Shown here: one piece after another, positions 1-10,255 of the stretch
Layout: the number at the start of each line of letters is the position of its first letter
Position numbering within the stretch: position 1 is the stretch's first letter
Origin: Abelmoschus esculentus
Taxonomy: Eukaryota; Streptophyta; Magnoliopsida; Malvales; Malvaceae
DNA length: 64,000 bases
Assembly: GCA_035048815.1 (NCBI GenBank)
Contig: JAUCBN010000011.1
Location: forward strand, 18,864,001 to 18,928,000
Direction of reading: 5' to 3'
Notes under the pieces: generated by a model
The model's database searches: none
What the model was told of the DNA's origin: nothing
The model's input: only the letters and a program-made list of their open reading frames with translations
Made by a program: the position numbers and the translations under genes

Positions 1-1409
1 AGGCTCTTCACATTCTCTTTTGTGCTTTAGGCCCCACCATCTACTCCAAGATGTCTTCATGTACAAGTGCCAAATAAGTTTGGGACTCCTTGGAGACAAC
101 TTATGAGGGTACCAACGATGTGAAGGAAACAAAGATTGGTCTTCTCAATTTAAATTATGAAAATTTCAAGATGGAGCCGGATGAAGACATCACCAAAATG
201 TTCGATAGATTTTCCGTGATTGTCAATGGTCTCAAAGGTTTTGGTGAGATTATTCCGGAAGAGAAACTCGTAAGGAAGCTTATCTACTCTCTTCCCGAGT
301 CTTGGGATAGAAAAAGGACAGCTATCATTGAAGCCAAGGACTTGAAGACTTTAAAGCTAGATGCTCTTGTGGGATCTCTCCTTACCCATGAGATCATGAA
401 GAAAGGAAGAGAAAAAGAGAAAAAGAAAGAAGTAAAGATAGAAAAGAGGGAAGTAGAGAAAAAGAAGCAAGGGATTGCTCTTAAAGCTTCATTGTCACAA
501 GAAGAAGTGGATACTAGTGAAGAAGAAGAGCTAGAGGAATTTGTCATGGTGGCCAAAAGATTCATGAGACTCATGAGGGCAAATAGGAATCGAAGATTCC
601 AACGAAAGAGGGACTTCAAGGCAAAGAGCAAAGAAGAGGAGAAAGATCAAATTATTTGTTATGAATGCAAGAAGCCCGATCATATTAGGACCGATTGCCC
701 CCTATACAAAAAGAAGGGTTTTGAGAAGAAAAAGAAACATAAAGCTCATGTTGCCACTTGGAGTGATGAGGAGTCATCATCCGATGAGGACAATGAGGTG
801 GCCAACTTGTGTCTCATGGCTCTTGATGAGCCTAAGGTAACCCTTGAACCATCTTGTAATGATTTATCTTATGATGAACTTTATGATGCTTATGATGAAC
901 TACAAGATGTGTATGATGAGTTGGTTTTAAAATTCAAAGAATCCATTTTGAAAAGCAAGAAAATCATTTCCGATTTAGAAATGAAAAATGATTCTTTGAC
1001 TAAAACGATTTTGGATTTGGAAGAAAAGGTTGTTAATTTAAATGATGATTTAAAATTTTTTCAAAAAGAAAATGTTGATTTAAACAACCTTGTTTTAAGC
1101 TTGAGTGAAAATCACCACAAGGTAGTGAATGAGCTTAAAGAATAAATTAAGGTGGTTGGGAGTTCCACTTTTGAAAAAGGAAGCTCTTCAAAACCCAACC
1201 ATGTCAAAAAGAATTTTCAAAACCACAAACAAAAAGGTTTTCAAAGACATTTTAGACATAGAAAAATTAGGAGTGTTTGGGTTCCTAAGGAACTCATTAT
1301 TTCTAATAATGTAAATGCCATTGCCTCTTGGATTCCTAAGGGAACCAAGCTTTTAGGGACTAACTCTCATGGACCCAAAATGATTTGGGTACCAAAAGTG
1401 AAAAACTAA
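1..1409 (+). pseudogene. Sirevirus gag (nucleocapsid), 5'-truncated, two in-frame stops
   Basis: The reading frame is open from base 3, with stops at 75-77 and 1143-1145, and resumes in the same frame to 1409, so the recognisable gag runs beyond the longest uninterrupted ORF (90-1145). It encodes a copia gag polypeptide domain, then a very lysine/glutamate-rich stretch, then one CCHC zinc knuckle, CYECKKPDHIRTDCP (near base 655), that binds genomic RNA in the particle. An acidic and coiled-coil-like segment follows. The conserved glycine of the knuckle is aspartate here. The tail (WVPK repeats near 1280 and 1390) is typical of the gag-pol linker in Sireviruses. The family identity is firm; the stops make it a pseudogene. 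Confidence 0.88.
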
Positions 1410-1462
1410 ATTTTTGTTTGTAGGTTGAGCATTGCTTCAAGGCCAAAGCTTCAAGTCAAAAT

Positions 1463-4400
1463 ATGTGGTACCTTGATAGTGGATGCTCAAGGCATATGAC
1501 CGGAGACAAGGGATGATTTAAGGAGTTAGAGCTCAAAAAGGGTGAAGTAGTGACATTTGGTGACAACTCTAAAGGCCAAATTGAGGGTATAGGCTCTATT
1601 GGTAATCACTCTTCTATTCTTATTGAAAATGTCTTACTTGTTAATGATCTTAAGCATAACTTGTTGAGCATTAGTCAATTGTGTGATAAAGGTTTCTATG
1701 TTTCTTTTGATAAAAATGGTTGCAAAATTATTGACATAGAATCCAATAGAACAATGCTCATAGGTCATCGCATAGGAAATATTTACATGGTGCATCTAGA
1801 TGACATAAACTTATCTCATGCATGCTTAGTTGCTAGTGATGAAAATGATGCATGGTTATGGCATAGGAAACTTGGTTATGCTAGCATAAATGTTTTAGAG
1901 AAACTTGCCTCCCAAAATCTAGTTAGAGGTTTACCTAAGCTTATATTCTTATTGGATAAAATTTGTGATGCATGTGCTAAGGGTAAACAAAAGAGAGTTT
2001 CTTTTAAGTTCATTAATGATGTTTCAACTAGTAGAGTTTTACAATTGATCCATATGGATCTTTTTGGACCTATTAGGACTACTAGCTTGGGTGGAAAATC
2101 TTATGCTTTTGTTATTGTTGATGATTACTCTAGATATACTTGGGTTTTATTTTTAAACTCTAAAGATGAAGACTTAGAAAAATTCATCACTTTTTCAAAC
2201 ATTTCTCAAAATGATCTTGATCAAAGAATTTCTCATATTAGAAGTGATCATGGAATCGAATTTCAAAATTTAGGTTTTGAAAATTTTTGTAATGAAAATG
2301 GTATTAGCCATAATTTTTCGGCTCCTCGTACTCCTCAACAAAATGGGGTAGTTGAGAGGAAAAATAGAACTTTAGAGGAAATGGCTAGGACCATGCTTTG
2401 TGAAAACAATTTACCTAAGTACTTTTGGGCGGAAGCCACAAACACTTCTTGTTACATCATAAATCGAGTAATGATTAGGCCTATTTTAAAAAAAACTCCG
2501 TACGTGATTTTAAAATCTAAAAAGCCTAACATTAGCTATTTTCACCCTTTTGGGTGTAAGTGTTTTGTTTTGAACAATGGAAAAGACAATTTAGGTAAAT
2601 TTGATGCAAAAAATGATGAAGCTATTTTCCTTGGTTATTCTTTAAATTCTAAAGCTTATAGAGTTTTCAACAAAAGAATCTTAGTTGTAGAGGAATCTAT
2701 ATATGTGGTTTTCGATGATAACCTCCTTCCTAGGAAGGATTCTTGTGATGATGATGATGTAGGAATCATTGAAACCATTGATGATGGACAAGCATCAAAG
2801 GTGGATGGGATTCCAAGCAATGAGGAAGCACAAGATCCTCCAATAAAAGCTCTTGGAAATGTAAAACTTGAAGAAAAGGAAGTGAGCTACCCAAGGGAGT
2901 TCAACTATGTCAAAAGTGGTGAAATCTTGGGTGATCCATCCAAGGGGGTAACTACTCGTTCTTCTCTTAGATTAATGAATCATATTGCTTTTATCTCATG
3001 TATAGAGCCTAAAAATATCAAAGAAGCCTTAGGTGATGATTATTGGATTTTGGCTATACAAGAGGAATTAAATCAATTTGAGAGAAGTAATGTATGGACA
3101 TTAGTTGATAGGCCTAGTAATAAGTCTACTATAGGAACTAAATGGGTCTTTAGAAACAAACTAGATGAGAGTGGTAACATTGTAAGAAATAAAGCTAGAT
3201 TAGTAGCTCAAGGTTACACTCAAGAGGAGGGAATAGATTTCGATGAAACCTATGCACCCGTAGCTAGAATGGAAGCCATTAGGATGCTACTTGCATTTGC
3301 ATGTTATCATGATTTCAAGCTTTTTCAAATGGATGTCAAAAGTGCTTTCTTAAATGGTTTTATAAATGAAGAAGTGTATGTTGAACAACCACCGGGTTTT
3401 GAAGACTCAAAATTTCTAAACCATGTTTTTAAATTAACAAAAGCTTTATATGGTTTGAAACAAGCTCCTAGAGCTTGGTATGAAAGGCTTTCAACCTTTC
3501 TAATTGAAAAAGGTTTTGAAAAAGGGAAGGTGGATACTACACTTTTTATAAAAAGGTTTAAAAATGACATCTTAGTAGTTCAAATTTATGTTGATGATAT
3601 TATTTTTGGATCTACTAATGAATGTTATTGTCAAGAATTTTCTATGTTAATGCAAGGTGAATTCGAGATGAGCATGATGGGGGAGCTCTTATTCTTCTTG
3701 GGACTCCAAATCAAGCAAAGAAAGGATGACACCTTCATCAATCAAGCAAAATACATCAAGGATATGCTCAAAAATTTTGGCTTGGAAAATGTGAAACCTC
3801 AAGCCACACCAATGAGCTCATCTACTAAGCTTGACAAGGATGAAGGAGGTAAGTGTGTTGATTCTAAATTGTATAGATCAATGATAGGTTCTTTGCTTTA
3901 CCTTACCGCAAGTAGACCGGATATTATGTTTAGTGTTTGCTTGTGTGCTAGGTTTCAAGCTAGTCCTAGAGAATCACACCTTGTAGCCATTAAGAGAATT
4001 TTTAGGTACCTTAGAGATACACCTTGTTTAGGTAACCTAAAGCTTCTTCTTTTGATCTTCATGCCTATTCGGATGCGGATTATGGAGGTTGTAAGATAGA
4101 TAGGAAAAGTACTTCCGGAACTTGTCAATTCCTAGGTAGTATGCTCATATCTTGGTTCTCTAAGAAACAAAATAGTGTAGCTCTATCTACCACCGAGGCG
4201 GAGTACATATCCCTAGGGAGTTGTTGTGTACAAGTGTTATGGATGAAGCAACAACTCTTAGATTATGGCATTAAGGTAGACACCATACCTCTTAAGTGTG
4301 ATAATACTAGTGCAATATGTCTTACCAAAAACCCCATTCAACACTCTAGAACCAAACACATAAAAATTAGACACTATTTCATTAGAGATCATGTGTCTAA

Positions 4401-4485
4401 AAATGATGTTGCTTTAGAGTTTGTTGACACCTTAAATCAATTAGCGGACATCTTTACTAAACCTTTGGATAAGGAGCGTTTTTAG
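1463..4485 (+). pseudogene. Sirevirus pol: protease, integrase, reverse transcriptase, RNase H
   Basis: Domains in order: aspartic protease core LDSGCSRHMTG (near 1471), a stop TGA at 1514-1516, then a long open stretch 1550-4099. This holds the pre-integrase zinc region (WHRKLGY ... CDACAKGKQ), the integrase core with VDDYSRYTW, RSDHGIEF and QQNGVVERKNRT supplying the D, D and E residues, and the copia reverse transcriptase with ARLVAQGYTQ, FQMDVKSAFLNG and the catalytic YVDD (near 3587). A frameshift near 4040-4060 moves RNase H to another frame, where LSTTEAEYIS and ADIFTKPL are clear (4141-4485). Full-length by comparison with copia pol apart from the stop and frameshift. Confidence 0.92.
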
Positions 4486-4984
4486 ACCCTTAGGAGAGAG
4501 TTAGGTCTAACTAGCCTATCTTGACTTGCTAAGTGTCATCTTTTTGTTTATCTTGCTTGAATCTTGAATTAAATCATGCTTATGTTGTTCTTGTATCTTG
4601 ATGACTCCATGCATGTTGCTAGGGGGAGTATGGACTTATTCATGCATAATAAACATGTCATTACATCATATGCATGCTACTAGAGGCTTTAGAGACTCAT
4701 TTCTAGTACTTTTAGTAGCCTAAATGCAAAGCAAAGGTAGAAGGTATCGATACAGCTAATCCCTGTTTCGATACCTGTTCATCAGCCCATCCGGATTTTT
4801 GTCGAGAAGAATAGGCATCAATGCTTGCATCGATACCTCTGTTTCGATACAAGCATCGAAACAGGGTGTTTCGATACCAGTATCGATACTCGAGGACGAA
4901 AGTTGTTTAAAACACTTTAAACCTAATTATAATCTCATTAAAACACCTCCAAACTTAAATCCTAAAACCCTAGCCGACCCTCTC
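4486..4984 (+). other. pol to accessory-ORF spacer
   Basis: No coding signal. It contains a purine-rich GGGGGAGTATGGAC near 4621 and the GTATCGATAC motif cluster annotated separately. The short ORF 4799-5050 is just translation of the repeat and is not a gene. Confidence 0.6.
4744..4889. repeat. GTATCGATAC motif cluster A (upstream of accessory ORF)
   Basis: Perfect palindromes GTATCGATAC occur at 4744-4753 and 4880-4889. One-base or half-site variants (TTTCGATAC, GCATCGATAC, GTTTCGATAC, GCATCGAAAC) lie between them, about seven sites in 146 bases. The same vocabulary recurs in the 3' LTR of this element and in the LTR of the chromovirus at 17760-18043. The function is unknown; the position about 95 bases before a TATA-like box suggests a regulatory role. 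Confidence 0.75.
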
Positions 4985-4992
4985 TTTATAAT
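4985..4992 (+). promoter_or_regulatory. candidate internal TATA box for the accessory ORF
   Basis: TTTATAAT lies in a pyrimidine-rich context (CCCTCTCTTTATAATCCC) after an AAACCCTAGCC element typical of plant 5' regions, and about 135 bases before a candidate leader intron. This is an inference from sequence appearance only. Confidence 0.4.
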
Positions 4993-5126
4993 CCCATCAA
5001 ATCCGCCTCTCTTAACACAATTTCTTCACGTTTTCTTTGAGGGATTTTAATCTACGCATCAAAGACTTTATCATATCAACAAACGGTGCTTCATAATCAC
5101 AAAATTCATCCTAATCTACACTCAAG

Positions 5127-5421
5127 GTATACTTTTGAAAAATCTTAATTTCGTTTGTTTTTAGTTTGTTAAAAATCAGTTTTTGAGTATGTTTTACATG
5201 TCTATCTTATGGGTTTTAATAAACCTATGGTTTTGTCTCAAAATTCCAATTTGTTTTAATCGAATATAAATTTTTGTTCGAATAAGGTTTTTTTTGATGA
5301 TTTTTCAAAATTCTTAAATACCTTGAATTGTTAGATTATCTCATAGGATTGAATTAGATTATATATATAAGCATACATATTGTTCTTAACTAATCCAAAT
5401 TTTTTTTATATCCAATCCTAG
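5127..5421 (+). other. candidate leader intron before the accessory ORF
   Basis: A donor-like CTCAAG|GTATAC at 5126/5127 and an acceptor with a poly-T run followed by CCTAG at 5417-5421 bracket a 295-base, T-rich segment that ends three bases before the ATG at 5425. AT content and the pyrimidine tract fit a plant intron. If real, the downstream ORF is expressed from a spliced RNA, either subgenomic or from its own promoter. Confidence 0.45.
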
Positions 5422-5424
5422 ATC

Positions 5425-6581
5425 ATGGCACCAAAGAAGCAATCTCGTACCGAAGCCGGATCCTCTTCATCATCTCGTGTTAGACGAGTTGATTTTGAGA
5501 AGGTCTATGCTAAGAGTCTAGACAATGATCGTAGATTGGACAACTACAACCTTTTTTGGAATTATCCTCTCAAAAAGGAAATATGTGTGGACATTCAATT
5601 CATTACGTCACACAAATTTCCTTTTCGTTACTATGACCAACTTGTCGAGTGGAAGTTCTTGAGTTTTCTCACTCATACCGGCAAGTTCTTTCCAACTCTC
5701 GTCCTTATCTTTTACACCAATGCTAAATGTATCTTATCTCCGGACAAGAGTAAAGTAGTAGCCATTGAATCGTATCTTATGGGAAAATCTTTTACGATTA
5801 ATGTCTCTACTTTTCTTGATGTTTTTGGTCTTGAGGATAAAGGTGTAGATGATGAAGACTCTCTTGCTCCTTTCACCGGATCGGTTACATCTCTTGACGC
5901 ACACGACCATTTTCTCCATCTTATCATCTCTTGGTGGATTCGTCCATCAAATGGGAGATACTCTAGGATCCGTCAAGTTGATAGTTTTTGGATCACATGT
6001 TTCCGTGATGGCATTCAACCAAACCTTACTCGGATTGTCTTCTCGGATATTGTGTGGCACATCCAAAAACGTGCTACCCCCCTTGTTCAATATTTTCCTT
6101 ATGCATGCATTCTAAGCACCATCTTCTTGCATTTGGAAATCGATTGTCTTATGACAAGGTGGGATCTCTGAAAGAGCTTATTGGAGAAACTTCACTCAAC
6201 CGTGCTCACTTTGTCTATGTCTCTAATGGTGAGTGGACTCGAGGTGCTCCTCCTTCTCCTCCTCATGCTCCTATTGATCCGGAACCTATTCATCAGTTTG
6301 ATATGTTGACCTTCCTCACGATTAAGTTTGATTCTCTCAACGCCCGTTTGGATTCCATGGATGGAAAGCTTGACACTCTTTCCGCTCAATTTACTTCGGG
6401 TTTTGATGCTATCAACACTAGGATGACAAGCCTAGAGACTCAAGGACACTCCTTGAGAGTATCTCTTGAAGCTCTTCGTCAAAGCCAAAGACTTAATGAT
6501 GAGGGTAATCAAGATCAAGAGGAAGATGAAGATGATGAGGATAATGATGATGATGACGGTGATGACATGGCCGATGATTGA
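5425..6581 (+). pseudogene. accessory (env-position) ORF of Sirevirus, 'putative plant transposon protein' type
   Basis: Starts MAPKKQSRTEAGSSSSSRV, a basic and serine-rich head. A globular domain of about 220 residues follows, with landmarks EWKFLSFL, FYTNAK, FLDVFGLEDKG, FSDIVWHIQKR and YFPYACIL. A one-base frameshift near 6120-6140 moves the reading to another frame, where the C-terminal part continues (SLNRAHFVYVSNGEWT, then proline-rich, then coiled-coil-like SLNARLDSMDGKLDTLSAQF, then an aspartate/glutamate-rich tail). I see no signal peptide or strong transmembrane segment, so the traditional name 'env-like' is positional only. A similar domain order occurs in the Athila ORF at 47344-48831. 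It is broken by the frameshift. The molecular function is unknown. Confidence 0.75.
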
Positions 6582-6833
6582 TCGTTTCGATCTCTCTTAT
6601 GCTTTGCTTTTTAGCTATTAAGACTAGTTATGATACATTCATATTAGAACTTATGCACCTATTTTTTTATTTCCCTATGTTTTGTTTTTATTATTATTGG
6701 ATTATGTTTTCTTTGGATACTTTGCTTGCTATGGATTATGCTTCATATGAAATTTTATATTTAAGTGCTATAGTTGCTTTATTCTATTACCTTGATTATC
6801 ATTGTTTTTGGTTATCATTGATTTTGATCTAAC
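6582..6833 (+). other. 3' untranslated region of the Sirevirus
   Basis: T-rich, with no coding signal I trust. The ORF 6578-6832 is hydrophobic only because the DNA is T-rich. It ends in the first polypurine tract. Confidence 0.5.
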
Positions 6834-6846
6834 AAAAAGGGGGAGA
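6834..6846 (+). other. polypurine tract, upstream copy
   Basis: AAAAAGGGGGAGA preceded by TTTTGATCTAAC. Multiple copies of this tract are characteristic of Sireviruses. Confidence 0.8.
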
Positions 6847-6970
6847 AAGTTCTATGGCTTTAAGTTTTCGAAACCATCAAAATTTTAAAATTTTTTTTGA
6901 CACATATTAAGAGGGAGTCTTTCAACCAAAATATTTCAAAACTTAAATTCTTTTTGGTTTTGTTATATCA

Positions 6971-6983
6971 AAAAGGGGGAGAT
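6971..6983 (+). other. polypurine tract adjoining 3' LTR
   Basis: AAAAGGGGGAGAT directly precedes the LTR start TGTAAAACT. It primes plus-strand DNA synthesis in LTR retrotransposons. Confidence 0.88.
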
Positions 6984-7126
6984 TGTAAAACTAAAATTGA
7001 TTTTGATATAACAAATAAATGTAAGGACTAATTTTGAAATAACTTTTTGGTCCTTAAGTCAAAGCTTGATCTCTAAGTCAAAACCAAGAACTTTGAAATA
7101 CTCTTACAAGCCATTTTTACACGAGG

Positions 7127-7549
7127 GTATCGATACCATGAGGTAAGGTATCGATACACCTGAGATTTTTCAAGGCTTGTTCTTGAGATCAAGAACAGGT
7201 ATCGAAACAAGGTTCGATACCAAAACTTTCTGTCAACTCATGTTTCAATACTGGTATCGAAACAGCCTGGTACAATTTCAAATTATTTTTAATTTTTAAA
7301 AATACGACTCCTGTTATCGATACAGGTATCGATACACCCTTAATCCCCAACGACTATTTTCAAACATTAAATGAGTCGACCGTTGGTGAGAGTTAAAATT
7401 TGATTGATGGTTAGCCTGTATCGAAACAAGGTTCGATACCAAGCTTCTCAGAAACTTTTGGTATCGAAACAGGTATCGATACACCCCTTATTAAATGCAC
7501 AACGACTCTTTCTATTCTTGGCATGTTTCAAAACAGGTACCCCGTGTTT
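7127..7549. repeat. GTATCGATAC motif cluster B (Sirevirus LTR, U3)
   Basis: At least a dozen sites: GTATCGATAC at 7127-7136, 7148-7157, near 7323 and near 7473, with many GTATCGAAAC and GGTTCGATACC variants, often paired as GTATCGAAACA..GGTTCGATACC. The cluster ends about 100 bases before the LTR TATA box. Confidence 0.8.
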
Positions 7550-7651
7550 CGATACCACCTATTGCAGAGTGCATTTATGATGGAAAGATGAAGCTCCAAT
7601 GTTCATATTTACTTTCCCAACAACTTCAACGGTTAGAAATCAATGAGAAGG

Positions 7652-7659
7652 TATAAAAA
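7652..7659 (+). promoter_or_regulatory. LTR TATA box
   Basis: TATAAAAA in the context AGAAGGTATAAAAAGAAGC, in the middle of the LTR, consistent with the U3/R promoter. Confidence 0.65.
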
Positions 7660-8147
7660 GAAGCATTTTCAAAAGCATACACAGAAAATTGAACCTCAAG
7701 CAACATCCAAGCACACAAATCCAACTCAAAGCACTTCATTGCATACTTTATCCTCCCAACTTGTGTATTTCACTTTGATTAGTTGTAAATTAAGTTTGGG
7801 GAGAGTTTGTTTGTATTTGGGGCTATTATTTCTTGTGAGAGAATCCTTCTTAGCCAAACCAAACTTCTTGTAACACCTTGTGAGGTCTAAATCAATTTTG
7901 GGTAGAAAATTGATTTGCTTGTAAAGGTTATCCCTTGAACCTAGAAAAAGGTTGAATTCAATAGTGAATTGGTTTCAAAATCCTTAGTGGGAGCTAAGGT
8001 AGTGGATGTAGAGCTTGTTCGAAGTTTGAACCACTATAAATTATTGTGTTCTTTATTTCTTATATAATACCGAAAATCTCCTACAAAATTTTTAATATCC
8101 AATTCACTCCCCCTCTTGGCCATTATTCAACATCGATCAACTCAACA

Positions 8148-8174
8148 TAGTTCCTCATTATTTTATTTACAACA
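8148..8174 (+). repeat. 3' stub of the old copia 5' LTR
   Basis: Matches the last 27 bases of the LTR at 12740-12766 with two or three differences; it is cut at the Sirevirus boundary. Confidence 0.7.
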
Positions 8175-10255
8175 CATTATCAGCATGAGACTTTAACCAA
8201 TGGAGGTGTTTGTCGTTCGAATCTTGAAGGAGTTATTGAAAAGAATTTGTTATTGCATAAATCAAAGATAAGTTCTTCTCCCTCAATTATATTTTAATTA
8301 GCGATTTTTTTCTTGATCTTTAATTTGATTTTTAATTTATTAAAAATATTTGGTTGTTTGGTGTTTGTGTAGCGATAAAGTGACTCAATTATCGTGGTTC
8401 TTGTCGATAATTTCAAAGCTATTAAGTTAGGCAAAGGGTAAAAACCGATCACTATGGTAAAAACTAATTATATTATAATTAATTAATATACTTTTTGTTT
8501 TGTTGGTTTAATCCGAGTATATTATCTGGACATCCTGTTCTGCGAGGCTATTGGTCTCAAAGGAGGTTCTTTTTAAAGGACCTTGTGGACTGGTTTAACA
8601 ACGCCGCGTATGAGGATTATTTTTTTTTGTTCTTTATATGTATTGTATTCATATTGGTTGATCAGTTACTATTTAATAGTATGAATATTATAAAATCTAT
8701 ATTTGCTTGAAAACAATATTTTTGTGTTGAAAAACTCGACTATAAACTTCTCCCAAGTTCAAGTTACGAAAATCGTCTTGATCAAAGAATTTTTATGGGA
8801 GACATTCCCTAAAGTGAATGCAAGCATGATGATTATTCCATGCGATTATTTGATTTATGTTATTCCCTAAAGTGAATGCAAGCATGATGTTTATTCTATG
8901 CGATTATTGAATTTGTTTCATTCCTTGAAGTGAATGTAAACGTGATAATTCACCATATAGTTAGTGAATAAAACTTAATTATGTGCAAGAGTATTACTGA
9001 TGAGGATATGTTAGAAAAACATACTCCACTTTTCACACATTAATGTTGTCTTACAGACACAATATCATACAAGAGTTTTAAATACCTATCAGTCTCCGCT
9101 CCATTCCCAGAAGTGAATGTGATATTTTATAGCGGAATGAGTAAAAGCCACAATAGTAATTGTGGTTGCGATTGAGTTCATAAAAATAAACATGGATAAG
9201 ATGATTCTTTTGAGAATGCTTATATCCACCAGAACTGGAATTATAAAGATGACAAGAATGATAGAGATCATATCAAAATCTTTATATTAACAATGCGATG
9301 GTACAAACCATTGATCTTGTACTTGTCAAATATCGAAATATTATGGACTTTATTCATAATCATGAATGATAAATGAAAGAAAATATAAACAAATTTTCTT
9401 GATGGCGTAAAAAATTATGGCGTTGTTGGTCCAACTCAATTGAATATTATTAATTTTCTCATAACCCTTTAAGAGAATAAATTCGCCATTTATTTTATTA
9501 TGATTTATGTTAATTTATTTTGATTTACTATTTATTTATCGTTAATTTATTTTATATATTATTTATTTATATTTTATATTATTTTATCCTTTGAAGAATA
9601 TTATCACTTTCGGAATAAAATCTATAATGAATTTTGGCTATTTATGCCAAGCAGACAATGCAAGTACTCATACAATATTTAAGCATAAGAAATATTTCTC
9701 CATTTAAATACAAGGGAAATATGAGTAGTATATCTCAAAGTACTGAAATATCAATGCTTTGGAAGATCTTTTAAGAGTTTATCTTTGATAGATAACTGAT
9801 TTGATATAATGTGTTGTATTTAATATTTTACCATTTCCTGAAGTGAATGGTACAAAGCACATATTTTTCATTCCCTGAAGTAAATGAAATAAATCACATA
9901 TTAAAAGGTGCATGGTACTGCATATTTTCCCATTTTAAATTCAAGAAAATAATGTGAGTACTATATCCGGAAGTACTAATATCACAGAAGGCTCCGATTG
10001 AGCAAATATATCATTGCCAAATGGAACTTTATTCCATATTTACAATGCATTATATTCGTCAAAGTTACAAAGAGACTTATTGAGTTTTAAAGATATTTAA
10101 AGAAATATATTGAGAATATCTATCAAAGGGATGTTGATTATCTCAATGTTATGAGTATAACTCAAGGCAATAAGAAAATTTTGATAAAATTACATGCACT
10201 ATTATCCATATTTTACTAGATAAGAGTTAGTACAAATTGAAGCTTATGTTATTGT
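8175..10255 (+). pseudogene. decayed gag region of the old copia element
   Basis: No long ORF survives. The position between the LTR end and the pre-integrase region is where gag and protease should be. The section contains repeated TTCCCTAAAGTGAATG-like blocks (8804-8977 in tandem, and again near 9105, 9835 and 9870). I cannot identify individual gag motifs with confidence. Confidence 0.45.
8804..8977 (+). repeat. 58-bp tandem repeat, three copies, in the old copia element
   Basis: Units begin at 8804, 8862 and 8920 with ATTCC(C/T)T(A/G)AAGTGAATG and continue with CATGATG.TTATTC.ATGCG in the first two. Copies are imperfect. Confidence 0.7.

Larger units (their letters stand above)
1..8147 (+). 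mobile_element. Sirevirus-type Ty1/copia retrotransposon, 5' end outside window
   Basis: The order gag, protease, integrase, reverse transcriptase, RNase H, an extra ORF, polypurine tracts and LTR is that of a Ty1/copia element with an env-position gene, the Sirevirus (SIRE1-like) arrangement. Repeated copies of an AAAAAGGGGGAGA polypurine tract before the 3' LTR are a known Sirevirus hallmark and are visible here twice. The 5' LTR and the start of gag lie upstream of the window. Coding regions have several stops and frameshifts, so the copy is not autonomous. The element ends at 8147 in TCAACA and abuts a stub of a different LTR, implying insertion into an older copia element. Confidence 0.9.
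6984..8147 (+). repeat. Sirevirus 3' LTR
   Basis: Begins TGTAAAACTAAAATTG immediately after the polypurine tract and ends ATCGATCAACTCAACA, about 1.16 kb, usual for this lineage. It contains a GTATCGATAC motif cluster in its 5' part and a TATA box near 7652. The downstream half (7900-8147) is probable R/U5. Short ORFs in it are not genes. Confidence 0.82.

Noticed and set aside
4799..5050. Small ORF with repeated VSIP/SIQ-like words
   Set aside because: The pattern comes from reading GTATCGATAC motifs, and a similar pattern appears in the chromovirus LTR; no protein family.
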